From: Lytechinus pictus
Taxonomy: Eukaryota; Echinodermata; Echinoidea; Temnopleuroida; Toxopneustidae
Reading direction: 5' to 3'
Length of the DNA: 64,000 nucleotides
NCBI RefSeq assembly: GCF_037042905.1
Contig: NC_087252.1
Location: forward strand, 20,229,701-20,293,700
Made by a program: the position numbers and the translations under genes. Under the pieces are notes generated by a model. It was given only the letters and a program-made list of their open reading frames with translations. It was not told the DNA's origin and did no database searches. Of this stretch, positions 31,443 to 46,400 are shown piece after piece (within the stretch, counting starts at the first letter, position 1; each line of letters starts with the position of its first letter).

Positions 31443-34400
31443 GTAAGACAACACATATGGCCCAGAAGATGGTCTAAACCAAATTGTGCATTATTCAAGT
31501 AATCAGTGATAAGGCATATCATTACTCTATCTATTATGTAGTCAATACTACACTAAGTTCTGATTCTTCCACCAGATACCTGGGACTGATCATCTCTCCT
31601 GGAAAACCCACATTGACTCAGTTTTATCACGTGCTAATCGTCTATTGGGATTCATAATACTCTGCGTCCTCCGTATTATGTTTATACAATTCAATAGTAT
31701 TAATACCAATCTTAGAGTGTGGTATGCCTGTACGGCATCCCACAACCTCAAAACAGGTGGATAAACTTGAGCGTGTTCAGAGGACAGCCACTAAACTTGC
31801 ACTAAAACAACGTCGTGGGAAGATGTCCTACGAAGATAGGCTTAAACTTCTTGACTGGTCCTCACTTGCCTCCTGACGAGATAACCTCCTATGTTCCTTT
31901 GCATTTTAGTTTCTTCATGGAATTTGCAACTGTGAAGAGCTCAGTGCAAATACATGTATCTATATCAACCCCGCCATCCTGAAACACTTTCTTTCCGCCA
32001 TCTGCCCTCCAGAACTCATGTTTTTTTTTCTGTTCACCCTCTACCTTCCTTCCAAGAATTTGGGACACTCTTCCTTTAAGTGCAAGATATAATGCTGTTT
32101 CAACTTCCCCCTATTCTTTTTTCTCTTCTTTAAAGGGAGCACTCCTGTCTAACTCATAAATACCTTCATTTTCTTTCCATTTTATTCTTTATTACCTTGT
32201 TATTCATCACCTCATTATTTGTGGTATGATTTCTATAATGACATTTTTTAAAGAATTAATTTTGTATTGTGCAATATACGGAGCATGAATCCCTTCCCCC
32301 TCTTTTTCCCTCATTTTAGCTGGGCTGTACCTCCAGAACATCTGTACCAAATTTCAAATATTTGCCATTGCACTTTTTATTCAAATTTAATATGCCCGCC
32401 ATATATAGATATAACTTAAATAATTTCAAGTACTTTGCATATTTCATTTTAAGATGTGCATCCAACAATTGTGTTTCCTGTATGCTAATTTGATTCAATT
32501 ATATATCAGTAAACATTTGTTACGAAACAAGATTTTTATCTTTTTATCTAATTGATACTCAAAAATAATGTTTAATATTAGTACATGTTGTATGAGTTGT
32601 TATGACCGTCTCGGTACAGTTTAAGTTTATTTGTTTATTTTTTTAAAAGTCTTTCTTTTAACAAAACTGATGGGGGCACATAAAAATCTAAATATCATTA
32701 CTATTCTTTGTCTTTCATCGAAGGGGGCGAGGTTTCCTGTAATTGTGTTATATGTTGGGTGTTGGAGCCTTGTGAGTAAACATTTAAGAATGTGGAGGCA
32801 TGCTAATGCTGTTATCTAGCCCATTTCTCCTAAGCTTCCTTGTTGCTTTTCAGGCTCCAGTACCTTACACAAAGTTCATGCTATGTTTGTTTAGCATTAC
32901 ACATATCCTTTAAAGTCAGTCCGGCATGGGTATATAATTCCCCTTCTTTTATTTTGCCTGGCGTTACACAATTGTCAATAATTTTTGTATAAATATGTTT
33001 TCATTGAAATTTAATTACATGTAATTGTATATACCGGGATTAAAAATACTTTCTCAATGGATTTTCTGTGAGGGCTCGCATGCCTCTGGGCAATAATACT
33101 CTGAATTTTACTTTTGTGATCCCTGGCCCATGGAAAAACAAATCTTACTCTCTTTCTTCTTTTCCTTAATTTTCACTTATTTATGTTGAATTATTAAAAT
33201 TCAGATTGTATTTTGGTCTTTACATTGTAAAATTTGGTGTGTTTTTATGGCCAAACGAATAATAATAAGAAGACTATAATAGAATGAGGAGGCAGTGTAG
33301 CTCAGTCGGTTAGAGCGCCTGTTCCGGAAAAGATCGTAGATCTCAACGTGCGTGGGTTCGAGTCCCGCAGCATGCCGGAAGACGTCTAACAAAAAAACTG
33401 ATGCTAGCGTTGTGTGTTAACGTGCCTCACCGCTGTGTTCAGTGCGGGTGTGAATGCAGTTGGAAAACACTCCGTCCATCGGAAAGGACGCAAATGTTGG
33501 TCCCGTGTATAGGAGAGTCACAACCTATGCACGTTAAAACAAATACACTATTCGTCAAAGAGTAGGGTGTTCACCCGGTGTATTGCACCTGCCGGTCCCC
33601 GGTACTACAATACTGCAAGAATCTTCAGGATTGAAGGAGGCAGTGTAGCTTGAAGAAGAAGAAGAATGGCGTAAACGTATTTGATGGAGTGAAATACTCG
33701 AGTATACTGTGGGTTAGGCATGTATCACGTTGAAATTGTCATACAATTTTAATTAAAAAAAAACAAGCAAAAAACGTATATTACTTGTTTTTTCACGACG
33801 GAGTCAAACCTAGATAAAACCTCGGTCAAACATGATCATATACAATCGTCGCGTCGTAATTTTTTTTCTTCAAAAATGTGTAAATTTTATATGAGTTTTA
33901 TAAAGATTTCGTTCCATACCCAACTCAAAATTTGTGGCTCATTATGTACTCTGCTTTCAATTTGAATAATTCAATTTTTACTGTGCGCAATGTGAGGTAC
34001 CTATGGCATTCAGAATAGACAAAGTGGATAATAACAATGATTAAAAAGAGAACCGATATTCAAAACCACTCTCGGTTTATCTGTCGGTTTGCAACACAAT
34101 TCAAATTTAGATTTAAGTCGAGGGTAAAGTTAGTTTTAAGAATTGTTTTCTGGTGGGAAAATAGCCAGGTTCATATGTTTTGTTTTATTATTTTTTTTTA
34201 TAGATATTCCTGTGGGTGAGGTACTCATGGATGACAGGCCTGTCATTCTACGAGGATATGACGGTATACTGCAATGTCGAGTTAGAGGTGAACCATTGGC
34301 TGTCTTCTGGGAAAAAGGTAAGGGCAGTGGTATGATGGGGTGTCCAAACTTCGCGCACTTTTCAAAAATATTCATCAGGCTTAAATTTTTTCACAAAATA

Positions 34401-37400
34401 TTCATAATTTATACAAAACCAATTCAAGAAATAGTTACCACATTGACGGCAAGATCGTAAACTATAAAATTATGGACGAAAATGTAAAGTAGGTCAAGGG
34501 GATTCGCCGGTATCGCGATCTCAAAATTCTATTCCGATCGGGGAATGCGCGCTGTGGTGGAAAAGGTTCAGAAAAAGTGTGACCTAACTTCGCGGACCAA
34601 AGTTTTCGTGGACATTTAAACAAAAACTCAAGCTCAAAAAGTGAAATATTTATATCAGTTTGATGGCAAAATGCTATAGAATCGGTTAGTACCACATTTA
34701 ACTCACATTTTTGATGATTTCTGCTTGCAAAATGGTGATATCGTGATGCTTGTTGAGAATATCTGATTTCTTCAAAACGGGCGCTAACGGTGACAAATTT
34801 GCCGATCTTTTGCCAATATTTTCATGAATACTGAACTCATCCCAAAGAAACTTACACCAAATGATAATTTTAGGTCGCTTTTCACGTTGATGATGTCAGA
34901 TTTTAAGGATATTGGCTAGTTTTTTAGATAATGACCGTCCGCGAAGTATGGACACGCGCGAAGTTTGGACTCACTGCCATACTGTCTTTGAATGATTGTT
35001 TAATTTATTGATTGTTTGATTGCATTTAATGCTCTTTCAATTTAACTTCATCAAAATTTATAATGTAAAGCTAAATATAAAACATAGCAATGGAAAAGGG
35101 GAGCCCATTGAAAAGCGAGGAACTGATTAAAATATATATTTCTTCCATGAAATTCAAATCGTGATTAACAGAGTTTAATAGAGTAGTGCAAATAATACTA
35201 TTTAGGTCAAGCGTTTTATATAATATACAAATAGCGAATAGGCATGAGTGCGATGGTGCGAGATTTCGCATTCGGTGAAAAAAAGATGCTCTATTCAACG
35301 AGGCTTTAGCCGAGTTGAATAGAGTGTTTCTTTCTTTCACCGAATGCGAAATCTCGCACCATTGCACGAATAAGAATATTCGCTATTTGTGTTGTACAAC
35401 GCCTCGGAATTAAGTTAGCGAAAATATGTAAAAACAAAGAGTTTTTCCTGCAGTAATCTATGAAAAGGGAGCAAAAATATGGAAAGCGAAAAGCAAAATC
35501 CCACAAGCGAACACTTCGGGCAGCATTGCGCATTTAGCCAGCAGGCTATACGCGTATTGCACCTGCATTTTTACTGAGCGCAATAAATTGAATCGTATTG
35601 TGACGTCACCTCCTAAGCCGTGCAACGGTACATTTTGGATGGTACGTCTTTTGTGCAACGGTACGAATGTTTGACATTCAGCCTCCAATTTGCTCGCGTA
35701 CAACAAGCTAAGTAGGCGTTGTACAACACTAAATTTCAAATAATGCTAGTATTGTCATATGTCTTGTAGGGTCGCTGACGACATGAAACATCAGTTCTGG
35801 GGCCTGTTGCAGAAAGCAAAAGTTGCAATCGAACGCAACTCAGATCAACCGCAACTTTGCGGGTGATATCTTACGCAACTTGCAATCTATCGCAAATCTC
35901 CGTTGCAGAAAACAAGTTGCGATCGATTGCAACTTGCGTTTGATTCGGGTGTGAGAAAAAATAAAAAATCTTCGTGAACGAGCCTGATATGATCGCGCGC
36001 TGTTTAACCCGCGAAAATGTTACAGAAATTCACTGCCTGCACCGGAATTTTCTGCAAAGGTAAGACAATGAATTTCGCCCGTACTTTCTAAATTATGTCA
36101 TTAATACTTATGTAAACCATGTAATTTTAGCATGAATTGATATTTCAAGTATAAAGATGCTAAATATCGTTTGACCATTCGAAATGATGATGTGAAATTG
36201 CGAAATTTAATGTACATTTCCCGTCTTGGCATCGTTGAAATTCTCGCACAGACCGAGTGACACATGCGATCGCCTAGCTTCCCCGGAGTTGTGGCTGTGT
36301 TGTCGTGTGGTCATGGTGGTGACCTGTGGCTGTTGGGCGTTGCATGTGTAATGTCTAACGTTAATGATGGTGTTTGTGCGGCCCCATTACCGACTCCCGG
36401 TAATATTTTATTAAATGTCAGATACTTTTGTTAATTAAAGAAGGCCTACCGGTACCTAATACACTATAGGCCCTACCTATAGACACACGTTAGATTCGAG
36501 CAATTCTCAATGACAATGTCTGATTGTACTAGGCCTACCTAGTAGTACTAGTAGTACTAGTACCGGTACTAACTCTAAGTATGGCAGTCATGGCAGTGTA
36601 TCCTATTGCCGGACACCTTTATTTCAGTGCTTTAAAAATGACAACTAGAGGAAATACAATCAAGAAAAATTCACACTTGCTATTCCAAATATTATGAAAA
36701 TTATGAATATGATAGGCCTAGGCCTACAATTATTTTATATTTACCAACTGTTTTCTTTGCATCGGCCATCGCACTTGCTGCATACCCCTCCACGAAAAAC
36801 AATTATTTTCGTGCGCGACAAATTACATCATGATTCCGGACGCGCGCCGGACGGGTAAAGATATCCTTGATTATATGATGTAAGAACAAATTTTTGTGAT
36901 TTTTTTTCTTCTTATATCATATCATGAGTAAATTCTAAATATTATTTGCTTTTTTTATATCGAATCTGAGCAGATGTTAGTAGGAATAAATTCGTGTTTG
37001 ATAACTTATTTTATTTTGTCTTGTTAGCTGCATGTTCCATGGCACTTTCCAATAATAATATGTTCGCGTTCGTATCGAGACGCTCATCAAGTTCTATCGA
37101 TGCACTGCCGATCGACGGCTCTACTCACGGTAAACCTCGCGCACGGGTACCTTGAGAACTAGCCGTCGACGATCACCCACAATACACCACACCTCATCAT
37201 TCGATCGAAGGAGTGGACGAGATTGAAATTCGGCAAATCATGCCATATTTCCGTTAGAAAATATATCAATTGTTAATACAAAACTATGTTATATGATATT
37301 TTAAGCATTTTCTGTCATTTTTAGAGATAATTAGGTAGAAAATGGATTTTTCGCCTTGTTTTTGCAATCTTGTTCTATGTATTGGTCTGTGAAATTGAAT

Positions 37401-40400
37401 TGCGGAAGTCTTGTGGTACGAATTTGTTTTAGAACGCAGTAATATGCGCGTCCGGAATCATAATAGTGTCCGGTAATACAATACGTGACTATACTAGGTC
37501 CACATCTAACTAAGACTAAGTTTGGTCTAAGTTAACTGTTGTTAACTTGCACTTGCGTATCAAAAAAAGGTTTACATTACACTTTGAAAAAGCCCTGGGA
37601 ATAATAAAAATGTACATTTGTCTGTAATTTTTTCACATATAATCTTGCTTGGGTTTGGGCATGGGTGTCTCCCCCTCCATTGTATTTCAAGTGGGGGGGG
37701 GGGGGGGTGGCCTGTAATGTCCCCCAATAGGGTAGAAAAATTATAATGATGAAAAAATGAAAAGTTTGATCATGATGATTATACTATAATACTAGTGATT
37801 ATGCCATCAATCAGTTTGTTTCCCTTGCAATTCGTGTATATTGTTATTATTATTATTAAATAAAACATTCTTTTCCAGGACTTTTTTAAACAGATGGGTG
37901 GAGGTTCAAGATGAAAAAGAATGAAATGTTTATGTACATGATATTTTTTAACACATGAATGACATAAAAGGACCCCGACAAAAAACAACTTTTGTTGATA
38001 CTGATAGGGTGTTCCATCCCACCAGTGGTGAATAAATAAATTTTAATAAATCAATTAATTCAAAAGGGTGGAAAAATAAACGGGAGTAAAAGGGTGGCAA
38101 GATAAACGGGAAAAAGAAACCCCATGGACGTAAATCCCAGAGGGGTGGATCTTGAAAAAGTACAAATAACTTTTCTCAGATTTACCCCTCCCCACATCCG
38201 AGTGCATGATGTTTGTTCCATTTAATCTACAACCCTTTTGTCTTGAATATCACTTCATTTTTGTTATGTAAAATAAGTAAATCACCAGGCATCGCAAATC
38301 ATTTTTCACTAACTTTTCAAAAGTAAGTGGTGATCACTCAAGCAGAAATATTTTTTGACAGTTATATCGTCATTTGCTTTAAATGGATCTGTACCAATGT
38401 TAAAATATTACAAATGTATAATTTTACAGGTTTTTTTTTTTCAAAGTGTAAGCTTTTTTTGATATGCACCGTATAGATCAAGGGTAAGGCCATAGCATAT
38501 AGTAGGCCTAGATTTAAATCTAGAGCTAGATCTGTAGTCTATGCTATAATAGTAGGCAGTACATGTAGCTCATCCGGCCTTTTGGGATGGATGAGCTTCT
38601 TGTGGCGTGGCATCCGGCACCTGTGGACAATTTCAAAATGCTTGTTCTTCGTCATTTCAAGTTCGATTTCAATTCAGTTCATGCTGTTTGCTTTTAGATC
38701 TAGATCTTGATGATAGATAGCACTAGGTCTACAGTAGGTTGGGGATTCAAAGCTACACAGAATTGAGACCAAAAGCTTCGATGACTGTTATTTCCGCTGA
38801 ACTCCGTTGTTGGCTCCACTTATTAGAGACCGAAGTCTCTAACTCGGTCTGTACAGGGACTCAATGGCCATATGTTTGTCTATGTATTATTAAGTTCGGA
38901 TCAACCAGGAAATTCATTTTGGTCCAGTTCTTTTCTTATAATATATTTTTATAAAATAAAGACAAAAATCGATGAGCCCCGTCGGGGGGATTTTGCATTG
39001 TTAACCCCCTCATGGTGGCTGCACGATAGCAAGCCGTCTGTGGCTATGTACGGTGAGAAAAAAGTAAAAATATAACTTGAAAAAATCCTTGAAACAGATG
39101 GCTGCCAGCTGTCTAAACGTAATTTTGAAACTAATTAGGTCTAACATTAAATTTTATAACTGTTTCCTTTTTCATTTTGTTGCAGATTTCACAAGTTTCA
39201 AGCCAATACAACAATGGTAAGAATTAGTGCCAGCCTCCCAATATATGAAATGTTTACATCTTTGTTTTAGAATGTGATCTAATACGGTATATTCTATATG
39301 CACCAGCTCACCAAGCATTGCAATTTCCTTCCTCTCTTTGGATAGACATTGGTATTTTTATAGACTTTGTCAAAACATTTTTTATGATGTCTCAATTTGC
39401 TTAGAGATTTAGAATAGTGTTTATGTACATGTACAAGTGATCGTAATTCACATTAATTTGTGTATCAAATTAAACAACTCTTCTCAAGTGTTACCATGAC
39501 TCCACGTTAAAGCCGAAGCAACCTTAAAAATTAATTTGTGTGAGATATTGAGTGAATGCATTATTATGAAATGGCATGGAAAGTTAGAATGCCAGTTCTC
39601 TGTGCAATCACATCATCCTAATTGCCAGTACATGGTTGAGAAACTTACAATTTTAATGGATCCATATTTTTCCTTGTCTAATTTGTTACATAATTTTTTT
39701 ATATAGGAAGGTGACAAGAAAAAAAGACGAAGAAATTGGCATGATGGGGAGGTACACTGCCTGTGCCAATTTGTGCAAAAGCACAAATATGTGCTTTTTG
39801 GCAAGGCTGGCCATGCTAGCGTTCCGGTAAGAAAGATCTTCCTTATTAGCTATCATCATTTTCACAGTAAAGATTGTAACTTTATTCCAAGGTGGTCATA
39901 ATATCTCAATGGATTTCAATTTGTAAATTATTTGTTTCTTTTAGTTCTGCGATCCGTAACACAAAGGTTTGCGATGAATTGCAAAAATGAAAGAAGCGCA
40001 CCGATTGGTTCCCGATCAGTATTTTAAACAGAGCGTGCATGCAATGATGTTCTTGCTTGGTCATTGGTATTTAGCGATTGATTGCAGTTTGCGATGGATT
40101 GCAAATATGAAACCATATGGAAAACTAGCGGACAGAAGGTCCTCGCTGCACGCGCGCACCCTTATAACACGCAGAATTCCCTTGCATCATACCCTTTTTT
40201 CACAAACAAATGTGTATCAAGGACAAGCTTTGATTCAGATAGAATTTCCGCCCCCCTGAAATGAATGTTAACAACTTCTTCTATCAGATGACCATATTTT
40301 TTTTTACATTCAGTTGGTGGGAAATATGGCACTTTATTACATTAAAATCACTCAAAACCATCCATAGTCAGGAATATGTATTGGGATAATGGGTTAGGGG

Positions 40401-43400
40401 GACATTTTTATAGTACCCGGGTGGATTACATCCGTCGTCACATCGGTGGGTGATGATATCAAGAATTTCCGCCCAGATTATAATAAAGGGCACATTGTAA
40501 GGCAAATACTCATGAAAGAACCATGGAGATTGGTTGATAAGGAAATAGGGCACTTTTATCATCAAATCAGAGGAGATTTTCTTTGTGATAGTGATGTCCG
40601 AAGAGCAAACCTACACTCGACGTGCATTCAACAATAATAGGGCTGGACAGAGCTTTTTTGTACGTCGGTGTGTTGTTCGAGTCACAGCGGTTTTCTAGCT
40701 CTTTCCATTGCAGTGCTGAACATTTTGTTAGGAATATATAAATATATATACCTTGTCAGTCCGAACTATGTATATAAATATATCAGATACCATTATTTTT
40801 GCCAACAAAAATCAATTTTATGCTGTGAAAGTTGGATATGTCTCTGGATATTGTGACGGGTCCATTATGTATACGAGGGGTGCATCCTAGCTTACCACTG
40901 CATAGGTAAGTCTGAAAATTAAGTTTTGCTTATTCCTTTCACTTTATTATGACGTTTTTAATGTTCAAACAACGATAATTTATGAAATTGACACAAAAAA
41001 TTACGCTGAAACATTATTTGTGTATACATATATCCCTCTGTAATACTATTTCCCCCATAAAGCCGCAATGGAACATTCTGCACCACTAGTCATACGATGA
41101 TCGCGAGGTCTGCAAACGTCGTCTGCTATGTTTTTACATGTCCGGTACACTGTATGCAAGTTTTCGATATGAACCGCACTGATTGGTCCTTGGTCAGTAT
41201 TTTAAACCTAATGCGCGTGTAACATTGACATTGATTGGTCAGTTCATTTAGCGATTGATCGCTAATCTTTGTGTTACAGAGCCCTGGAGATTAAACCTAT
41301 GAGACTTGAAACAACTCTGTTAAAATTGAGAATGATAATATATTTGATTTAAAGAAAAATCAGTTTGATTTCTGTTTATGTTAAAATCCCAATTTTTCTC
41401 TGGAATACATAATGTATGTGTTCATTTTTCATTCACCCATTAAATATAGTTTGTGGGTTTTTTGGGGGGGTCAAACTTTTTTAGTCTTCTAAGTATTGGA
41501 CTTGGCTTTGTCCTCAGATTTGCGAGCATGGGTCTTAGCCTCGAATTAGAGCAAGCTGGTATCGGATACAAAATTGCCAGAATAGGGGTACAGTCGTCAT
41601 TCCGAAGGTTCGTTAGTCCAAAAACACAATAACATTTGTAATTCTTAAGGTTCGTTGGTCCAAAAATGCAATAAGGTTTGTTAATTCAAAGATTCGTTAG
41701 TCTGAAAATGAAATAAGGTTTGTTAAAAATTAAAATGTATATTTTTTTCATGTTCAGGTGGAAAAAAGAAAAAAAAAGTACTGGAGAAAGGCAACAGCGA
41801 TACTCCGGGCTAACGGCTACCAGCGGGAGGAGGAAGAGATCATCCGGAAGTGGGCCGACCTGAAGCAGAGAGCTTTGAAGTACAAGGCTCAGCGAAACAT
41901 GACAGGTAATGAGCATGATCGATGATCAGTTAAGGGTTAACACCTTGTTGGAAATTTTTAAAAGATTTTTTTATAAAAATTGCTATTAAAGTAATCTTTG
42001 ATATCTCTGGTTTCAAAAATTTCAGTTTTATAAAGATTGATGATTTTGAAAGTACTGGAATAGACCATTTTGTTCATGAGGTTGATGTTACCTCTCAACA
42101 CGGATAGACATTTCTACTCAAATTCAATTCACTCTAGTTTTATTGTTTTCAAAGTAACTCCTATTTTATTTTGATATTCTTGCATTCTGAACATTAATCC
42201 ATCATCAAACATAAACTAGTAGAACAAAAATTTTAGGAAGTAAATTTTTTTGGTAGGTGCTGATATTTTGATATTTTGATGGAATTGATAAACATTACCA
42301 AATTTTTGAAAACCACTTTCTATCTTGTCCATCCCTGATATGGCACGTTTATTTGATACTTGTGTTTGTAGGTTACCATGGCAACAAACTTGTTTTCAGC
42401 ATACTTTGTCCTACATGTACCCTTAACTATAATATACAAAGGAACCGTGCTCATCTTATTCCTAATTTCTCAATACAAGCCTTCAAAATTTTCAAAATCT
42501 ATCAAATGTCCGTACGTGATGAACTGATAACTCTCTAATGTAGGAGTATCTTTAATTGAAAATTTGTATCTTCATTATTACTTTATAATATACCCTGGTA
42601 TATATATATTATGATGTAGTTTAAGAAATACATGTTAAGCAATCTGTTTGTATAGATACACAGGTAAACCTCATTGGTATTATACTTGTTATTTGTAGAT
42701 ATTTTATCAATATTATCAGTTAACTTTTTTATCATAATGTATGCATGAACTGGATATACTGTATGAATCAATTCTTCTCTGATTTTGATTTTAACCTCCC
42801 TAATAAATTCTTGAGTGAAATATTTTATTGCTGGAGGGATGCTATGCTCAAAGGAGTTTGCAAATTATTGTGGTGTGTTTACTGGTTGGCATAAATATAT
42901 AAATGCTAATATTTTAATGGTCTTCTTTCATCAGTCAATTTTCTTATATTGGATTTGTTTTTTTATCCTTGGAAAAAAAAAACCCAAATTTCATTTTCAT
43001 CAAGGTAATGAGCAATTTATAATGGATATCAGTTTGAGATTTAAACTTTGACTGTTATTGTTATTGCTACTAATGCTCTTGCTTTGAGATATTGATGACT
43101 TCATTTTTTGTGTATTGAAAAAAAAACAGGTGGGGGCAGCCTTGAAATTCGGCCCACGTTAGAGGCTGTTCTGGAGATTCTCGCAAGAGAAACGGTGGAG
43201 GGGGTAGTCGGGTCCTCCGACGAAGCAGGCTTCAGCTCGTCCCAAGTAAGAAACTATTTCAATTTTGAAACGGATATTACAAAATTATGCTCAACTGCAA
43301 TTACTTGGAATTTTGCTCTCCATGTTTTGGAAATATGTAAAAGAAATTTGCTCAAAGAATATTCTGCACTTTCTGTTATTAATTCCTCATTCATATTAAG

Positions 43401-46400
43401 CAAAACACATCAACATATCTGTAGTGTTTCAATGTTTCTGGGAACAAGTTAGCTTGTGTGAAAACAGAAAAACCAAAGAAAAGATCCAATGAAAGTGAGA
43501 AAAATTGAACAAATAATAAGTTATGACCATCTTCTTATTGCTGTTCCAATTGTTCTCAAACTGTCATTGATCTTATAATTTGATTGTTCCGTTTTCATAC
43601 AACATGTACAAGCAAACTCTCTCCTTTAAAGTTAGATGTAACGATTGTTCTTTTTGCCAGTAATATGCAATTTAATGGGTTTTTTTTCAAATGATCCTTT
43701 TCATTTTTACATTTCCTTTGTCATCTCCTATATCCATCTCATCTCCACCATTTCTACCCATTGTACACATACATTTCTTGATTTATCATGCAGTGATGTA
43801 TACTTGCATTCCTTTGCATTTATTTTCATGAGAGTCAAATAAAAACAAATAGAAATCATTGTTTTGTGGTATAAAGTCAGTAGTGTGAAGTTAAAATTAC
43901 TTCATTTTATTGTTAAACCACAATATTAGGTTAATTGAGATAATACAAATACTTATGTGTGAAAATATTTAATCATCATTTAAGACTAAATGCAAAACAA
44001 TAAATTCATTATGCACTCTACTATTATGTTGATAGCAATTGTTCAACCATAATGATATATAAGTGTTGTATTCTGACAATTAAATCCATATTCCTATTCA
44101 TGGAATTAATGTCTCAATTTGCTGAAGATATTAAAACTGCCACTCCATAACTTCTGAATTGAGTGGTCTAAGTTAACCAGGGTTTAAAATAAAAAACTGT
44201 CTGAAGATAGATGAAATTTCACTTAAAATAAGGTACAAGTTGATTTTGCACTTAGACTGCTATCTAATAGTCTTATAATCAATTTACAGGTTTCTTTTAT
44301 TCATGCATTTAATCAAATGACAATGTTCATTTTTGCTTAGGACACAATAGATGGAGACAATGAGGCTTGCCTACTGTTTAGCAGCATGGCAGCAGGAGCA
44401 TGTTCATGCACCCCTGTTCCTGTCAACACTACCTCCGCTGCAGTCAACACCACCACCATTTCCGTCAACACCACCACCGCTGCCGTCAACACCACCACTG
44501 CTACCACAACCACTACCACAACTGCAATAGCTGCTGCAACCACCTCCGCCTCCACCACCAAGACCCCTCCAAGAAAATTGTCCCCAACTGACCAGCTTGT
44601 AGAGCTGGAGAGGGAGAGGATTCGACTGCTTGAGAAACAAGTTTCGCTCTCTGCAGAGCGAAACTTGTTTCTCAGTAGAATTGCAAATGCCTTAGAGGTC
44701 ATGGAAAAAAATGGCATTCAGTCATTGGGAATGATTGAACTTTAAGGCATTTGCAATGTGTATTTCATGTGATGTCCACCTTGATAACAACAAGCTGAAA
44801 CTTCAGGATAGCTATATAACTTAACAACTGCTGCATTTGCTAGAAAAGTTTGCATTGACAGTAAAATCAAACTTACCAAAGAAAGAGATCCATTATACAG
44901 GAGACTTATTCTACAGAGCATACATTCCTTTGAAAAAAGGAACAAGAGTTTTTGGCCATGGAAAAAATGACAACTTGAATAACTAAAATATAATTACATT
45001 GATGTACATGTAAATTCAATGTAGATTAAAAGTCTAATAACCTTCAAGGTAGTGTTTTTTATGGTATAAAAATCCAGCACATCAAGGGTATATTGATGCT
45101 CACCCTGTTACAACATTTCAATGTTGTGCTGATTATCAACACTTGCTGAGGTTGAGATTTAATATCGATGTCTGACATCAGAGGGAGTTTTAACTCAATC
45201 ACTTTGACAGATGCGTTAGATTATGTAAAGAATAAAAAAACCAAATCATTCCCTTTCTCGAGACACTTGCTTTTTAAACAATGGTAGATTCCCTTGCATT
45301 GTTGTATATGAGAATAATAACATTACAACTCAGTATGTTTTACATATGTCTTGCCATAATAGGAACATTTTAAAATACTCAGTATGTTTTCTGTACAGTA
45401 GTATGTGAATGTCTTGCCATAGTAGGAACATTATTTAAAATTGTGTTCTTAAAATCTTCACCACAAAAACAGAGTGTGTGCCATTTAATGCATATTTAAA
45501 ATGCATTTCAAAAGTACAAGTTAACAGAAGGAGAAGAGAGTGAAGCTCATTATTTAATATGAATGTCAATTTTTTACTTGGCTTTTACAACATGAAGTGT
45601 TTACTGTGCTATAGCAAATCACAGTTTCATGTAGTGAACAGTAAATATTTATTCATAATGGAAGAGCATCAGCGTATATAATTTGAAAACGGTATGACCA
45701 TGTTGTTTAGTATTTTTAAAAGGGACTCCAACCAAAAGAAATTTGACCAACAAGTGTGTAGAAGGTTATACGTAATTGCCAGCTCCAAGTATTACATTTT
45801 AATCAACTTGTTATCCTTATGAAAAAGGGGGGCGGTGTAAATTATTAGTGCTTACAGCATTACATAAATCCCAGCATTGATATAATGAAAAATGATGTAC
45901 TACACAACAAAAGACTGTACGATCTGGGCCCGGACAGCGATGGCTGCTGCATCTCCCCTTTCCCTGTTGATTTCTCCTTCCATGTTGTCATCGATCATGT
46001 GGTCATCTTCGTTATCGTCTCCTGCTGGCTGTCTGAATCTTTTACTAATGTTAAATAATATGCAACATGCTGTGATGATACTGCAGGCCCTATTTGGTCG
46101 AATTTGTAGGCCATGACCGAGCAGACATCTAAATTTATTTTTCAACTGTCCATTCAATTGTTCGATAATTGATCTCGTCTTGCACTGTGCACTGTGGAAT
46201 AAAGTAGATAATGTTTGATTATCAAAATAATTTCATCTCAAGCAAAATGATATTTAAAGGCAATCTGTATGGACAAAAATGTTCAAGATAGCTTTGTGAT
46301 GAGAAAAAAAGAAATTAGGAAAACATTTGGTTTGAAAAGAAGCCACAAAAGGTATCAATATTTTGGCATTTTAAGACTACGAAGGCTGAGGATAAGCGGA

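Noticed and set aside
33300-33375. Functional tRNA gene
   Set aside because: A and B boxes are present, but the segment continues into a SINE body and (GAA)n tail, and the cloverleaf arms do not pair cleanly.
44337-44717. Minus-strand 126-residue Val-rich frame
   Set aside because: Antisense shadow of the Thr-rich repeat in the Harbinger Myb-like exon.
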